Positions 7,448 to 14,894 of a stretch of DNA of 15,727 nt are shown here, in pieces (within the stretch, counting starts at the first letter, position 1; every line of letters begins with the position of its first letter). The stretch is from Betaproteobacteria bacterium (GTDB lineage: Bacteria > Pseudomonadota > Gammaproteobacteria > Burkholderiales > Burkholderiaceae_C). Both the position numbers and the translations under genes were made by a program. The DNA is taken from assembly GCA_009925955.1 (NCBI GenBank), contig RFPX01000013.1:1-15727 (forward strand), in the 5' to 3' direction. Under the pieces are notes generated by a model. The model saw only the letters and a list, made by a program, of their open reading frames with translations, was not told where the DNA came from and did no database searches.

Positions 7448-9778
7448 TTAGAGTTTGAACTCCAGCCCAGCCCTCAGGTTCACGGGCGTGCGCTCGACCA
7501 AGCGCCCTGCCTCGCGCGTGGTTTCCGTCACCACCACACTGCCGGTCACGTAGTCGCGCACGATGAAGTTGCTGGCGGTCAAGCGCAGCAGGGTGTTGCG
7601 GTTGAGGTTCACGGTGGCGTAGGCGTCCCACACCTTCTTCAAGCCCACTTCACGGTACTGTGTTTCGGTGATGCGGGTCTCATACCCCGGCGTCAGGTTC
7701 ACACTGGTGCCGATGTTCAGGGGCAGGCCGGGAACCCGGTAGTCGCCGCCGAGGTTCAAGGTGCCCCGGGGTTGCTCGTCCAGGCGGGCATTGGGCCCGG
7801 GAACGGCATCAACCTTTGAATTGAACACACTGAGGTTGCTGCGCACGTCGATGCGGGGTGCAGCGGCCACAAAGTCATTGAGGCGGAACTTGGCCTCCAA
7901 CTCAATGCCCTGGGTGTAGGCGCCGCCCACGTTTTGCGGGCGAGACACCCAGCGCGGAACGTTGGACCAGGGCACGCTTTCCAAGGCGGTCACGTTGCGG
8001 ATGTAGTCCGTCAACTCCCGGTGGAACACATTAACGCTCAAGATGCCACCGTTGGACAGATACCGTTCGATGGCCACATCGACGCCGGTGGCCAACTCGG
8101 GCCTGAGATCCGGATTGCCAGCGCGGTCCGCTTGTGTGGCCGAGTTGGGGCCAGGCGCGGGCAAACGGGTGTTCAAGGACGGCCGCGAAATCAGGTTCTG
8201 CAGCGTGGGCGAACGGTAGCTCCGGGTGAGGCTCACGCGAATCTGGTCACGCCCCTTGGGGTCGAACTTCCAAACCGTGTGGGCCAGGGGCGTCCACACG
8301 CTGCTGCGGTTGCGGCTGCTGCCCAAACCACTGTCGCCTTCGGTTTGGATGCCCTCCCAGCGCAAGCCCGCGTAGGCCGACCACTGCGGGCTGAAGCTCC
8401 ACTCGTCCTGGGCATACGCCGCCAAGCGCTGCGAGCGGGCCGACACGTTTTCGCCAAAGTCCGCCAACAGCGGACGCCCGTTTTGCAGGGTCAGGCGGTT
8501 TTCGTCGCGTCGGTTGTTCTCCAGCTCAAAGCCACCCACCAAGCTGTGCTGGTTGGCCATCAAGCGAGAGGCCTTGAAGTTCAAGGAGGCGCCACGGTCG
8601 GTGATGGCCGCGTCGTCGTCGAGCACGCGCAAGGGTGTGAGCGTGTTCGCACCGAACTCTCGGCGCAGGTTCTGGTTGTCAAAGCGGTTGCGGTTGGCGT
8701 TGACACGCCACTCGGTGCGGGTGTCGCCAAAGCGCAGGTTCAGGTTGGCGCCCACGCGGGCGAGCTCAAAGATGCCGCTGCCATGGGAATCACTGCTGGC
8801 GTAGGGCGCCGGCGTGCTGCCCACCGACTGCGTCAAGGTGCTCGTACGGTCGGTGGTGCCGGTGGAGCGGATGTACATGGGCATGATGAGGGCCGAATCG
8901 CCCGTCTGGCCACGCCACTGCAGGCGGCCGTTGATGTTCATGCCCTCGCGCTTGTTCAAGGCGCGCGCACTTTCTTCTTGCGCCAGCAGCGTGCGCCCCG
9001 TCACCAGGTCGGTTGAGGTGGTCTGGCCCACATTGCGGTCATCGGTGTCGCGCTTAAAGGCCGTGGCGGTGAGGTTGTAAATCCAGCGCTCGCCGATCGT
9101 GTCGTTGCGGGTCCAAGACACACCAGGCTGCCACTGACCACGCTCGTAGCCCAGGCCCACCCGCACATCGTTCAAGCGACGCCGATAGCCCTCTCGCATC
9201 ACGATGTTGATCGTGCCACCGATGGCGCGCGCGCCGGTCTCCGCCGTGGGCGCCCGCAGGATTTCAATCCGCTCAATCTGGTCAGGGGCCACGTTTTCCA
9301 GCGAAAAGCCCGGCGGCACCCGCTCGCCGTCCATCAGGATCTGGGTATAGCCCGCGCCCAGGCCGCGCATGCGCGGAGGACCGCCGCGCCCCGGTGCGCC
9401 GGGCATCGTGATGCCAGGCAGGCGGCGCAGGATCTCCAGGGTGTTGGAGTCCCCAAACTGTTCCAGTTCCTGCCGACCGATCACGATCTTGGATGCGGTG
9501 GCGTTGCGCCGTTCCTGCTGGTCAGAAGGGCGCCCACTGGTCACGTCCACCCGCTGGGTGCCGCTGGCCGGAGCAGCGGCTGCAGCGGGTCGGTTGGCCC
9601 CGGGCGCGGTGGCGCCGCCCTGTCCGGCGGCACCTGCAGCGCTGCCCCCGGTCGACTTGCCGGAAGGGGCATCCGCAGCGCCGGTGGGCGTGGCCGTTTG
9701 CGCCTGCAGCGGCAGGCTCAGGGACAACAGGCCCACGCAAAATGCGGTGGCCGTGAGGGAATAAGGGATCTTGATCAT
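7448..9778 (-). CDS. TonB-dependent outer-membrane receptor
   Basis: This 776-residue receptor should bring a scarce ligand, such as a siderophore or cobalamin, across the outer membrane using TonB energy. Residues 1-25 form a signal peptide (basic MIKIPYS start, hydrophobic core, LQA cleavage site). An Ala/Gly/Pro-rich linker covers about 28-72, then VDVTS (about 77-81) resembles a TonB box. The plug domain spans about 90-197 and contains LEILRRLPGI, RMRGLGAGYTQILMDGERV and IERIEILRAP, all typical. The remainder has alternating beta-barrel sequence to the end, finishing LRAGLEFKL rather than in the usual aromatic residue. The open frame extends upstream to 9913, but I chose the ATG at 9778 because the signal peptide begins there; no strong ribosome binding site helps. 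No FecI/FecR-type regulator or periplasmic binding protein is nearby, no Fur box was recognised upstream, and the ligand is unknown. Confidence 0.93.
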   Translation of the reverse strand: MIKIPYSLTATAFCVGLLSLSLPLQAQTATPTGAADAPSGKSTGGSAAGAAGQGGATAPGANRPAAAAAPASGTQRVDVTSGRPSDQQERRNATASKIVIGRQELEQFGDSNTLEILRRLPGITMPGAPGRGGPPRMRGLGAGYTQILMDGERVPPGFSLENVAPDQIERIEILRAPTAETGARAIGGTINIVMREGYRRRLNDVRVGLGYERGQWQPGVSWTRNDTIGERWIYNLTATAFKRDTDDRNVGQTTSTDLVTGRTLLAQEESARALNKREGMNINGRLQWRGQTGDSALIMPMYIRSTGTTDRTSTLTQSVGSTPAPYASSDSHGSGIFELARVGANLNLRFGDTRTEWRVNANRNRFDNQNLRREFGANTLTPLRVLDDDAAITDRGASLNFKASRLMANQHSLVGGFELENNRRDENRLTLQNGRPLLADFGENVSARSQRLAAYAQDEWSFSPQWSAYAGLRWEGIQTEGDSGLGSSRNRSSVWTPLAHTVWKFDPKGRDQIRVSLTRSYRSPTLQNLISRPSLNTRLPAPGPNSATQADRAGNPDLRPELATGVDVAIERYLSNGGILSVNVFHRELTDYIRNVTALESVPWSNVPRWVSRPQNVGGAYTQGIELEAKFRLNDFVAAAPRIDVRSNLSVFNSKVDAVPGPNARLDEQPRGTLNLGGDYRVPGLPLNIGTSVNLTPGYETRITETQYREVGLKKVWDAYATVNLNRNTLLRLTASNFIVRDYVTGSVVVTETTREAGRLVERTPVNLRAGLEFKL

Positions 9779-10011
9779 GTTGTGTGCCCAACCGGTGGGC
9801 TGGGCTGTAGGGTCAGGCATCGGGGCCTGCACCGTTGCTGGGCTCGCGTCTGGTCGACGGAATGGCGCACCATATCGCATTCTGAACCAGGCCCAGGGCC
9901 CTTCGCCGTCCACAGCCGAATACCCCCTCAGGCGTCTTCAGACGGATTAGCATCGGCCGGCGTTCAGCCCAGGGCCCAGTTTGCCGGGCCAGCGCACCCC
10001 ACACCCTGTTC
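9779..10011. promoter_or_regulatory. Divergent intergenic region between TonB receptor and rluA
   Basis: These 233 bases separate two divergently transcribed genes and must contain both promoters. The 11-base sequence GCCCAGGGCCC occurs twice in direct orientation (9891-9901 and 9967-9977), each with an internal GGGCCC palindrome. A small stem, CGTC (9933-9936) with GACG (9941-9944), lies between them. I see no convincing -35/-10 pair, no Fur-box-like sequence and no small gene. The open frame extending the receptor upstream through this region encodes no recognisable sequence. Confidence 0.35.
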
Positions 10012-10737
10012 ATGAACCACGAGCCCTCTGCCTGGACCTACGAGCCCGCCCCCGGTTTGCCCACGGTCATTCACCTGGACGAGCACCTGGTGGTGGTGGA
10101 CAAGCCCTCTGGCCTCCTGTCGGTACCGGGCCGGCTGCGCCAACACCACGACAGCGCCCTCTTGCGTCTGATGGAGCCCTACGGACCGCTGTGGGTGGTG
10201 CATCGGCTGGACATGGACACCTCGGGTCTCATCGCCTTCGCACGCAACCGGGAAGCCGCCGCCCACCTCGGACGGCAGTTCGAGCGGCGCGGCATCGCCA
10301 AGCGTTATGAAGCGTTGGTGTGGGGGCGGCCGCCCTCACGGCAAGGCACCATCGCCCTGCCCTTGCGGATCGACTGGCCACATCGCCCCCGCCAGCAGGT
10401 GGACGCGCGCGGTGGCAAGCCCTCGGTGACCCACTACGCCTGGGCTCAGGGGCCCCACCACGGTCACGGCTGCCCAGCGGTCGCACAGGATGGGGGCGTG
10501 GTCGAAAGCCTGCAGGGCCGTAGCCGCTTGTGGCTGACGCCGGTGACCGGCCGCTCGCACCAGCTCAGGGTTCACCTCAGTGCCATTGGCCTGCCCATCG
10601 TGGGGGACCGCTTCTACGGCAGGCCTTCGGCTGACGAGCCCGGGGTTGGGCGCTTGATGCTGCACGCCCACACGCTGGAGCTGCAGCACCCGGCATCGGG
10701 CCGGCCGCTGCGCTTGGAAGCACCGTCGGCTTTCTGA
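10012..10737 (+). CDS. rluA: RluA-family pseudouridine synthase
   Basis: This 241-residue enzyme converts specific uridines in rRNA and/or tRNA to pseudouridine in the cytoplasm. It resembles E. coli RluA, the dual 23S rRNA U746 / tRNA U32 enzyme, through most of its length: VVVDKPSGLLSVPGR (28-41), HRLDMDTSGL (64-73) with the catalytic Asp67, KRYEALVWG, LRIDWPHRPRQ, GRSHQLRVHL (180-189), PIVGDRFYG, and LMLHAHTLEL. It has no N-terminal S4 domain, as expected for the RluA subgroup. An extra segment of about 20 residues, rich in Gly and His, at roughly 147-169 makes it longer than the 219-residue E. coli enzyme. The start is the first ATG before conserved sequence; no clear ribosome binding site is seen. 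It stops 9 bases before the convergent methionine synthase gene. Assignment to RluA rather than another short paralogue is likely but not certain. Confidence 0.88.
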   Translation: MNHEPSAWTYEPAPGLPTVIHLDEHLVVVDKPSGLLSVPGRLRQHHDSALLRLMEPYGPLWVVHRLDMDTSGLIAFARNREAAAHLGRQFERRGIAKRYEALVWGRPPSRQGTIALPLRIDWPHRPRQQVDARGGKPSVTHYAWAQGPHHGHGCPAVAQDGGVVESLQGRSRLWLTPVTGRSHQLRVHLSAIGLPIVGDRFYGRPSADEPGVGRLMLHAHTLELQHPASGRPLRLEAPSAF

Positions 10738-10746
10738 AACGCCCTC

Positions 10747-11766
10747 TCAGGCCTGACGCTGCGCGGCCAAGGCTGCGCCTTGTGCCAGCGCGCGCAGCTT
10801 GGCTTCAGCCACCTCACGACGCATGGGCGCCATGCCGCAGTTGGTGCACGCAATCAAGCGGTGTCGGGGAACGAACTGAAGCGCCTGCTCAATGGTTTGG
10901 GCCACCTCCTGCGGCGTTTCCACCGTGTCGCTGGCCACATCGATCACCCCCACCATGACCTCTTTGCCCTCCAGCAGGGCCATGAGTTCGGGCGGCACAT
11001 GGGAGTGGATGCACTCCAGGCTCACCTGGTCGATGGAACTGGCCGCCAGCGCCGGGAACACGGCTTCGTATTGCCGCCACTCATGCCCCAGGCCCTTTTT
11101 CCAATCGATGTTGGCTTGGATGCCATAGCCGTAGCAAATGTGCACCGCCGTCTTGCAGGTCAGCCCCTGGGCGGCACGCTCCAAGGCACGAACCCCCCAA
11201 TCGGCCGCTTCGGCCATGTAGACATTGAAGGCCGGCTCGTCGAACTGGATGATGTCCACGCCATCGGCCTGCAGGGCACGTGCCTCCTGGTTAAGCAGTT
11301 CGGCAAAGGCCATGGCCATCTGGATGCGGTCACCGTAAAAGCGATCGGCTACCGTGTCCACGATGGTCATGGGCCCAGGAAGCGTGAACTTGATCTGCCG
11401 GCGGGTGTGGGCGCGAAGGAACTGGGCCTCGGCCTGGTGCACCCGCCCCTTCAGCCGCAGCGGCGCCACCACCTGCGGCACCATGGCCTTGTAGCGGTCG
11501 GCCCGAATGCCCATCTCCACCTTGTGATCGAAGTCAATGCCTTCGACCTGCTCCAGGAAGCCGTGGACGAAGTGTTGGCGCGACTGCTCGCCATCGCCGA
11601 TCACATCCAGCCCCGCGTCTTCTTGAGCCTTGATCCACAAGCGTGTGGCGTCGAGCTTGGCCTGGGCCAGTTCCTCGCCCTGGGCGCGCCACTGCGGCCA
11701 CAGCTTGTGGGTCTCGGCCAACCAGGAGGGCTTGGGCAGGCTGCCCGCGATGGCGGTTCGGAACAT
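10747..11766 (-). CDS. Core MetE-like cobalamin-independent methionine synthase (MesD-like)
   Basis: This 339-residue protein corresponds to the catalytic C-terminal half of MetE, which methylates homocysteine using zinc. The N-terminal MetE domain is absent. Zinc ligands are visible: His209 and Cys211 in AVHICYGYG, Glu251 in SLECIHSHVP, and Cys310 in CTNCGMAP. The opening AGSLPKPSWL, GDGEQSRQHF (58-67) and FDEPAFNV (175-182) match the short group that includes MesD. MesD is reported to work without the usual triglutamyl-folate donor and with an oxygen-dependent partner, MesX (DUF1852). No DUF1852 gene is present here: upstream is the peptidase and downstream the convergent rluA. I set the start at 11766, where GGAG lies 6 bases upstream; the open frame continues to 11820 without family sequence. 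It may be co-transcribed with dcp, 106 bases upstream. MesD-like function is inference from similarity. Confidence 0.88.
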   Translation of the reverse strand: MFRTAIAGSLPKPSWLAETHKLWPQWRAQGEELAQAKLDATRLWIKAQEDAGLDVIGDGEQSRQHFVHGFLEQVEGIDFDHKVEMGIRADRYKAMVPQVVAPLRLKGRVHQAEAQFLRAHTRRQIKFTLPGPMTIVDTVADRFYGDRIQMAMAFAELLNQEARALQADGVDIIQFDEPAFNVYMAEAADWGVRALERAAQGLTCKTAVHICYGYGIQANIDWKKGLGHEWRQYEAVFPALAASSIDQVSLECIHSHVPPELMALLEGKEVMVGVIDVASDTVETPQEVAQTIEQALQFVPRHRLIACTNCGMAPMRREVAEAKLRALAQGAALAAQRQA

Positions 11767-11772
11767 GGTGGT

Positions 11773-11776
11773 CTCC
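11773..11776 (-). promoter_or_regulatory. Ribosome binding site of the core MetE gene
   Basis: GGAG on the minus strand lies 6 bases before the ATG at 11766-11764. It favours this start over the upstream in-frame codon at 11820. Confidence 0.6.
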
Positions 11777-11872
11777 AAGGAATCGGTGGATGGACAGGCC
11801 CGGGCGCCGAACTGCACCACCCGGGTCCTGCGGTGTTCAGGCGTTCGATACGGTGGCTTGCAAGCGGGACCT

Positions 11873-13975
11873 CTAGGCTTCTTCCGGAATCAGGCCACGG
11901 TCGCGCAGCATCGGCTCCACCCGTGCATCACGCCCGCGGAACTCACGGTAGGTTTGCCCAGGTTCAACACGGTTGCCCGCGGCGTAGATGCAACGCAGCA
12001 GCCGCTGGGCGGTGTTCGGATCGAAGATGTCGCCCGCCTCTTTGAAGGCCTCAAAGGCATCGCAATCCAGAACCTCGGCCCACAGGTAGACGTAATAGCC
12101 CGCCGCATACGAAGATCCCGAGAACAGGTGTTGGAAGTGCGTAAAGCGGTGGTTCAGCCCGACGCCCGCGGGCAAACCGCGACGGGCCAAGACCTCGGAC
12201 TCGAAGGCCACCACATCGTCGGGCAACTGGTCGGCCCCCAAACCATGCACCGCCATGTCGGTCAGTGCGCTGGCGGTGTAGCGGACCGTCTCAAACCCCT
12301 GGCCAAAGTTGCGCGCAGCCTGCAATTTGTCGATGAGCGCCAGTGGAATCGGCTCGCCCGTCACCACGTGGCGCGCGTGCTCCTGCAGCACCTGCGTCTG
12401 CCCCATCCAATGCTCAAAGAGCTGCGACGGCAACTCGACGAAGTCCCTCAAAACCTGGGTGCCCGACAGCCGTTCGAATCGAACATCCGACAGCAAGCCG
12501 TGCAGGCCGTGGCCGAACTCGTGAAACAGGGTTCGGACATCGTCAAAGCTCAGCAGGGTGGGCTGCCCCTGCGGGGCCTTGGCGAAGTTGTTGTTGTTGA
12601 CGATGATGGGCAAGGTCCGCTGCGGCGACCGGCCCTCGGCTGCATCGGGCAAGGCCGACTGCAGCCGGTAGGCGCTCATCCAAGCGCCGCTGCGCTTGGT
12701 GGGCCGAGCAAAGTTGTCGTGCAAGAACAGGCCCACAGCCGTGCCGTCCTGCCGCGTGACCTCATAGGCCTTCACGTCTGGGTGGTACAGCACCAGGTCT
12801 GACCGGTGCACGAAGCGAAGGCCAAACAAGCGCCCCGCGCAGTCGAAGGCCGCCTGCACCATGCGGTCCAGCGAGAAGTAGGGTTTGACCTGTGCATCGT
12901 CGATGGCATAGGTGCTCTGGCGCACTTTCTCCGCCCAGTAACGCCAGTCCCACGCCTCGATCACCCCGCTGCGGCCCAGCGTGGCCTGAAGTGATTGCAG
13001 TTGCGCGCGCTCGGCCTCCACGGCCGGCAGGGCGCGCTCCCACACCTGGTTCAACAGACCCATGACGGCCGACTGGCGCTGCGCCATGGTGTCTTCCAGT
13101 GCAAAGTCGGCATAGCACCGGTGGCCGTGTAGCGCAGCCTGCTCGGCCCGTAGGGTCAGGATGTCCTTGACGATGCTTCGGTTGTCGGTCGGTCCTTCAT
13201 GTTCACCGCGCGAGGTCCAGGCACGCCAAGCCTTCTCGCGCAGGTCGGCTCGCTCGCTGAAGGTGAGGAAGGGCACGATCAGCGAGCGCGACAGGGTGAT
13301 CACATGGCCCGACAGGCCCCGCACGCGGGCCGCATCCGCCGCCGCATCTCGAACGAAGGCCGGCAAGCCCGCCAGATCGGATTCGCCCTGCAGCGGCAAG
13401 GTGTAGCCCGACTCGTCGGCCAGCACGTTCTGGCCAAAGCGGGTGTGCAGGTCGGCCAGTGCCTCCATCACCTGGGCGTACCGCGCCTGTTTGGCACCTT
13501 CCATCCGGGCGCCGGCACGCACAAAGTCCAGGTGCACGCGCTCCAGCAGGCGCAGCGACTCCGCGTCCAGGCCCAGGCTGCTTCTCTGCTCGAACAAACC
13601 GTTGATGCGTGCGAACAGGCCGGCATGCATGTAGACCGCGTTGTTGTGGGCAGCCAGGGGCTGGGCCAGCCGCCGCTGCACCGCCTGAAGCTCAGGCGTG
13701 GTTTCCGAGGCGCACAGGTTGTGGAACACACCCTCCAGCCTTGCCAGCAAGCGCCCGGATGCATCAAAGGCCGCTACGGTGTTGTCGAAGGTCGGCGCTT
13801 CAAGCTGCTGTGCGATCGCATCCAACTCGGCGCGCTGATCAGCCATGGCTTGAGCGAAGGCCGGCTCGAAGTGATCGGGCCTGATCAGCTCAAAAGGCGC
13901 CAAGCCAAAGGGTCGGGTCCAGGGCTGCAGCAGTGGGTTGTCGGTGGAACGTGTGGCGGATGGGTTCATGGGCAT
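11873..13975 (-). CDS. dcp: M3 family zinc metallopeptidase, peptidyl-dipeptidase Dcp-like
   Basis: This 700-residue thimet-oligopeptidase-family enzyme cleaves short peptides, probably removing C-terminal dipeptides as Dcp does. The zinc site is HEFGH (485-489), with the third ligand expected at Glu514 in RDFVELPSQLFEHW. The choice of Dcp over oligopeptidase A (PrlC) rests on several segments that match Dcp as I recall it: RPDHFEPAFAQAMADQRAEL near the start, APTFDNT, LGLDAESLRLLE (135-146), AWDWRYWAEKVRQ (341-353), YHPDVKAYEV, and SGTQVLRDFVELPSQ after the active site. Length is close to E. coli Dcp (about 680). No signal peptide is seen, so it should be cytosolic. A second ATG at 13969 is possible; neither has a clear ribosome binding site. 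It follows the coiled-coil gene by 47 bases and precedes the core MetE gene by 106, all on one strand. Confidence 0.9.
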   Translation of the reverse strand: MPMNPSATRSTDNPLLQPWTRPFGLAPFELIRPDHFEPAFAQAMADQRAELDAIAQQLEAPTFDNTVAAFDASGRLLARLEGVFHNLCASETTPELQAVQRRLAQPLAAHNNAVYMHAGLFARINGLFEQRSSLGLDAESLRLLERVHLDFVRAGARMEGAKQARYAQVMEALADLHTRFGQNVLADESGYTLPLQGESDLAGLPAFVRDAAADAARVRGLSGHVITLSRSLIVPFLTFSERADLREKAWRAWTSRGEHEGPTDNRSIVKDILTLRAEQAALHGHRCYADFALEDTMAQRQSAVMGLLNQVWERALPAVEAERAQLQSLQATLGRSGVIEAWDWRYWAEKVRQSTYAIDDAQVKPYFSLDRMVQAAFDCAGRLFGLRFVHRSDLVLYHPDVKAYEVTRQDGTAVGLFLHDNFARPTKRSGAWMSAYRLQSALPDAAEGRSPQRTLPIIVNNNNFAKAPQGQPTLLSFDDVRTLFHEFGHGLHGLLSDVRFERLSGTQVLRDFVELPSQLFEHWMGQTQVLQEHARHVVTGEPIPLALIDKLQAARNFGQGFETVRYTASALTDMAVHGLGADQLPDDVVAFESEVLARRGLPAGVGLNHRFTHFQHLFSGSSYAAGYYVYLWAEVLDCDAFEAFKEAGDIFDPNTAQRLLRCIYAAGNRVEPGQTYREFRGRDARVEPMLRDRGLIPEEA

Positions 13976-14007
13976 CGAGGGCTGTCGTCAGGCCTGCGGT
14001 AGTGGTG

Positions 14008-14020
14008 GGCGCTGCGCGCC
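14008..14020 (-). promoter_or_regulatory. Short hairpin between the coiled-coil gene and dcp
   Basis: GGCGC (14008-14012) pairs with GCGCC (14016-14020) around a 3-base loop. It begins 2 bases after the coiled-coil gene's stop codon on the minus strand. No U-tract follows, so partial termination or mRNA end protection is only a guess. Confidence 0.3.
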
Positions 14021-14022
14021 GC

Positions 14023-14814
14023 TCAGCGGCCGGCGCGGATGGCCTTTTCGTCGTCTTCCCGGTAGGGACGGTCTGCACAATCGCGGCGCCAATCAGACGA
14101 CGAAGCGGTGAGGTCCTCGTTGTCTTGCGCATGCTGGGACTTGCGCCGGTTCCATTCAGCCGCGCGTTCCTCCGCCGCCTTGGCTTTGGCGGCGAAGGCC
14201 TTGATGCTGTCTTCATAGCCGTCGAGCAGGCGCTCGCGTTCCTCGTTGAGGGCCTTGCGCTCGGCCTCCAGCTCGGGGATCTGCTTGCGCATGTCCTCGA
14301 GTTCGCGGCCTTCGCTGGTGGTCAAGCGGGACTTGGCACCCAATTCGCCCATACGCCGGTTGAAGGCTTCCACCTTCTGGCCATAGGCCACCATCTTGGG
14401 CTGGAACTCGCGGATCCGCACGGCACGGGCCTCCAAGGTGGCACGCTCGGCTCGAATGGCCTCCAGACCTTGCTCGATCTCCGGGCGCTGCGCGTTGATG
14501 GCAGTGGCCTGGTCGTCCAGGTCCTGGACGCGCACCTTCAGCTCGTCGTTGCGCCGCAGGCATGCCCGCAATTCGTCGCGCGTCATCACCTTCTTCCCGC
14601 CGACCATCGCCGGCGTGGCGGCAGGCGCCGCTGCAGGGGCTGGTTTGGCCGGCGTCGTGGCCGCCGGGCGTGCAGGCTGCGCAGGGCTGGGTGCGGTTTG
14701 AGCCTGAACGGAGGACGCGCACCAAGCGGCAGCGCACAGGGCCCACAGTGCCGGGGCCTTCACCGCGCCCGGGCGGCTGACGGTGAACGAAAAGCGTCGA
14801 AGAGTCATGTGCAC
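14023..14814 (-). CDS. Secreted coiled-coil protein of unknown function
   Basis: This 263-residue protein is probably periplasmic; I do not recognise a named family. A basic N-terminus and hydrophobic stretch (about 20-36) end in SVQA, a good signal peptidase I site at about 38. An Ala/Pro-rich linker follows (40-69). From about 76 to 225 the sequence is charged and heptad-like (RDELRACLRRND, LEARAVRIREF, ELEAERKALNEERERLL), strongly suggesting long coiled-coil helices. The mature protein has only two cysteines, Cys85 near the start of the coiled coil and Cys246 in WRRDCADRPYRED near the C-terminus, which could form a disulfide. The C-terminal tail looks conserved-like rather than random. Start choice is open: GTG at 14814 is 5 bases from AGGGG, while the ATG at 14808 is 11 bases from it. 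It follows a broken acyl-CoA ligase by 67 bases; a possible coupling structure lies between them. Confidence 0.78.
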   Translation of the reverse strand: MHMTLRRFSFTVSRPGAVKAPALWALCAAAWCASSVQAQTAPSPAQPARPAATTPAKPAPAAAPAATPAMVGGKKVMTRDELRACLRRNDELKVRVQDLDDQATAINAQRPEIEQGLEAIRAERATLEARAVRIREFQPKMVAYGQKVEAFNRRMGELGAKSRLTTSEGRELEDMRKQIPELEAERKALNEERERLLDGYEDSIKAFAAKAKAAEERAAEWNRRKSQHAQDNEDLTASSSDWRRDCADRPYREDDEKAIRAGR

Positions 14815-14817
14815 GAA

Positions 14818-14894
14818 GGCCCCTGGGGCCGCAGGTTCTGAGGGTGCGGAGCTTAGCCCGAATCGAGTGGCCCCAGGGGCATCATGCCCCAGGG
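14818..14894 (-). promoter_or_regulatory. Candidate translational-coupling RNA switch
   Basis: In minus-strand RNA three segments can pair in alternative ways. Segment 1 (14894-14885) and segment 2 form a hairpin around the ligase stop codon UGA (14884-14882): GGGGCA with UGCCCC, extended by CCC/GGG past one U-U mismatch. Segment 2 (14880-14869) is also perfectly complementary over 12 bases to segment 3 (14830-14819), with a 38-base loop. Segment 3 contains AGGGG (14824-14820), the likely ribosome binding site of the coiled-coil gene. A ribosome stopping at the UGA would cover segments 1 and 2 and free segment 3; otherwise segment 2 could hide it. The complementarity is seen directly; the regulatory role is inference. 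Confidence 0.45.

Noticed and set aside
9779..9913. N-terminal extension of the TonB receptor up to 9913
   Set aside because: It would bury a clear signal peptide behind 45 residues of unrelated sequence.
10780..12045. Plus-strand open frame of 421 codons opposite the methionine synthase and dcp
   Set aside because: Antisense shadow; both minus-strand genes have clear catalytic motifs and the shadow has none.
11873..13975. Naming the M3 peptidase oligopeptidase A (PrlC)
   Set aside because: The segments around the zinc site and in the N-terminal half match Dcp better, notably SGT-x-V-x-RDFVELPSQ and LGLDAESLRLLE.
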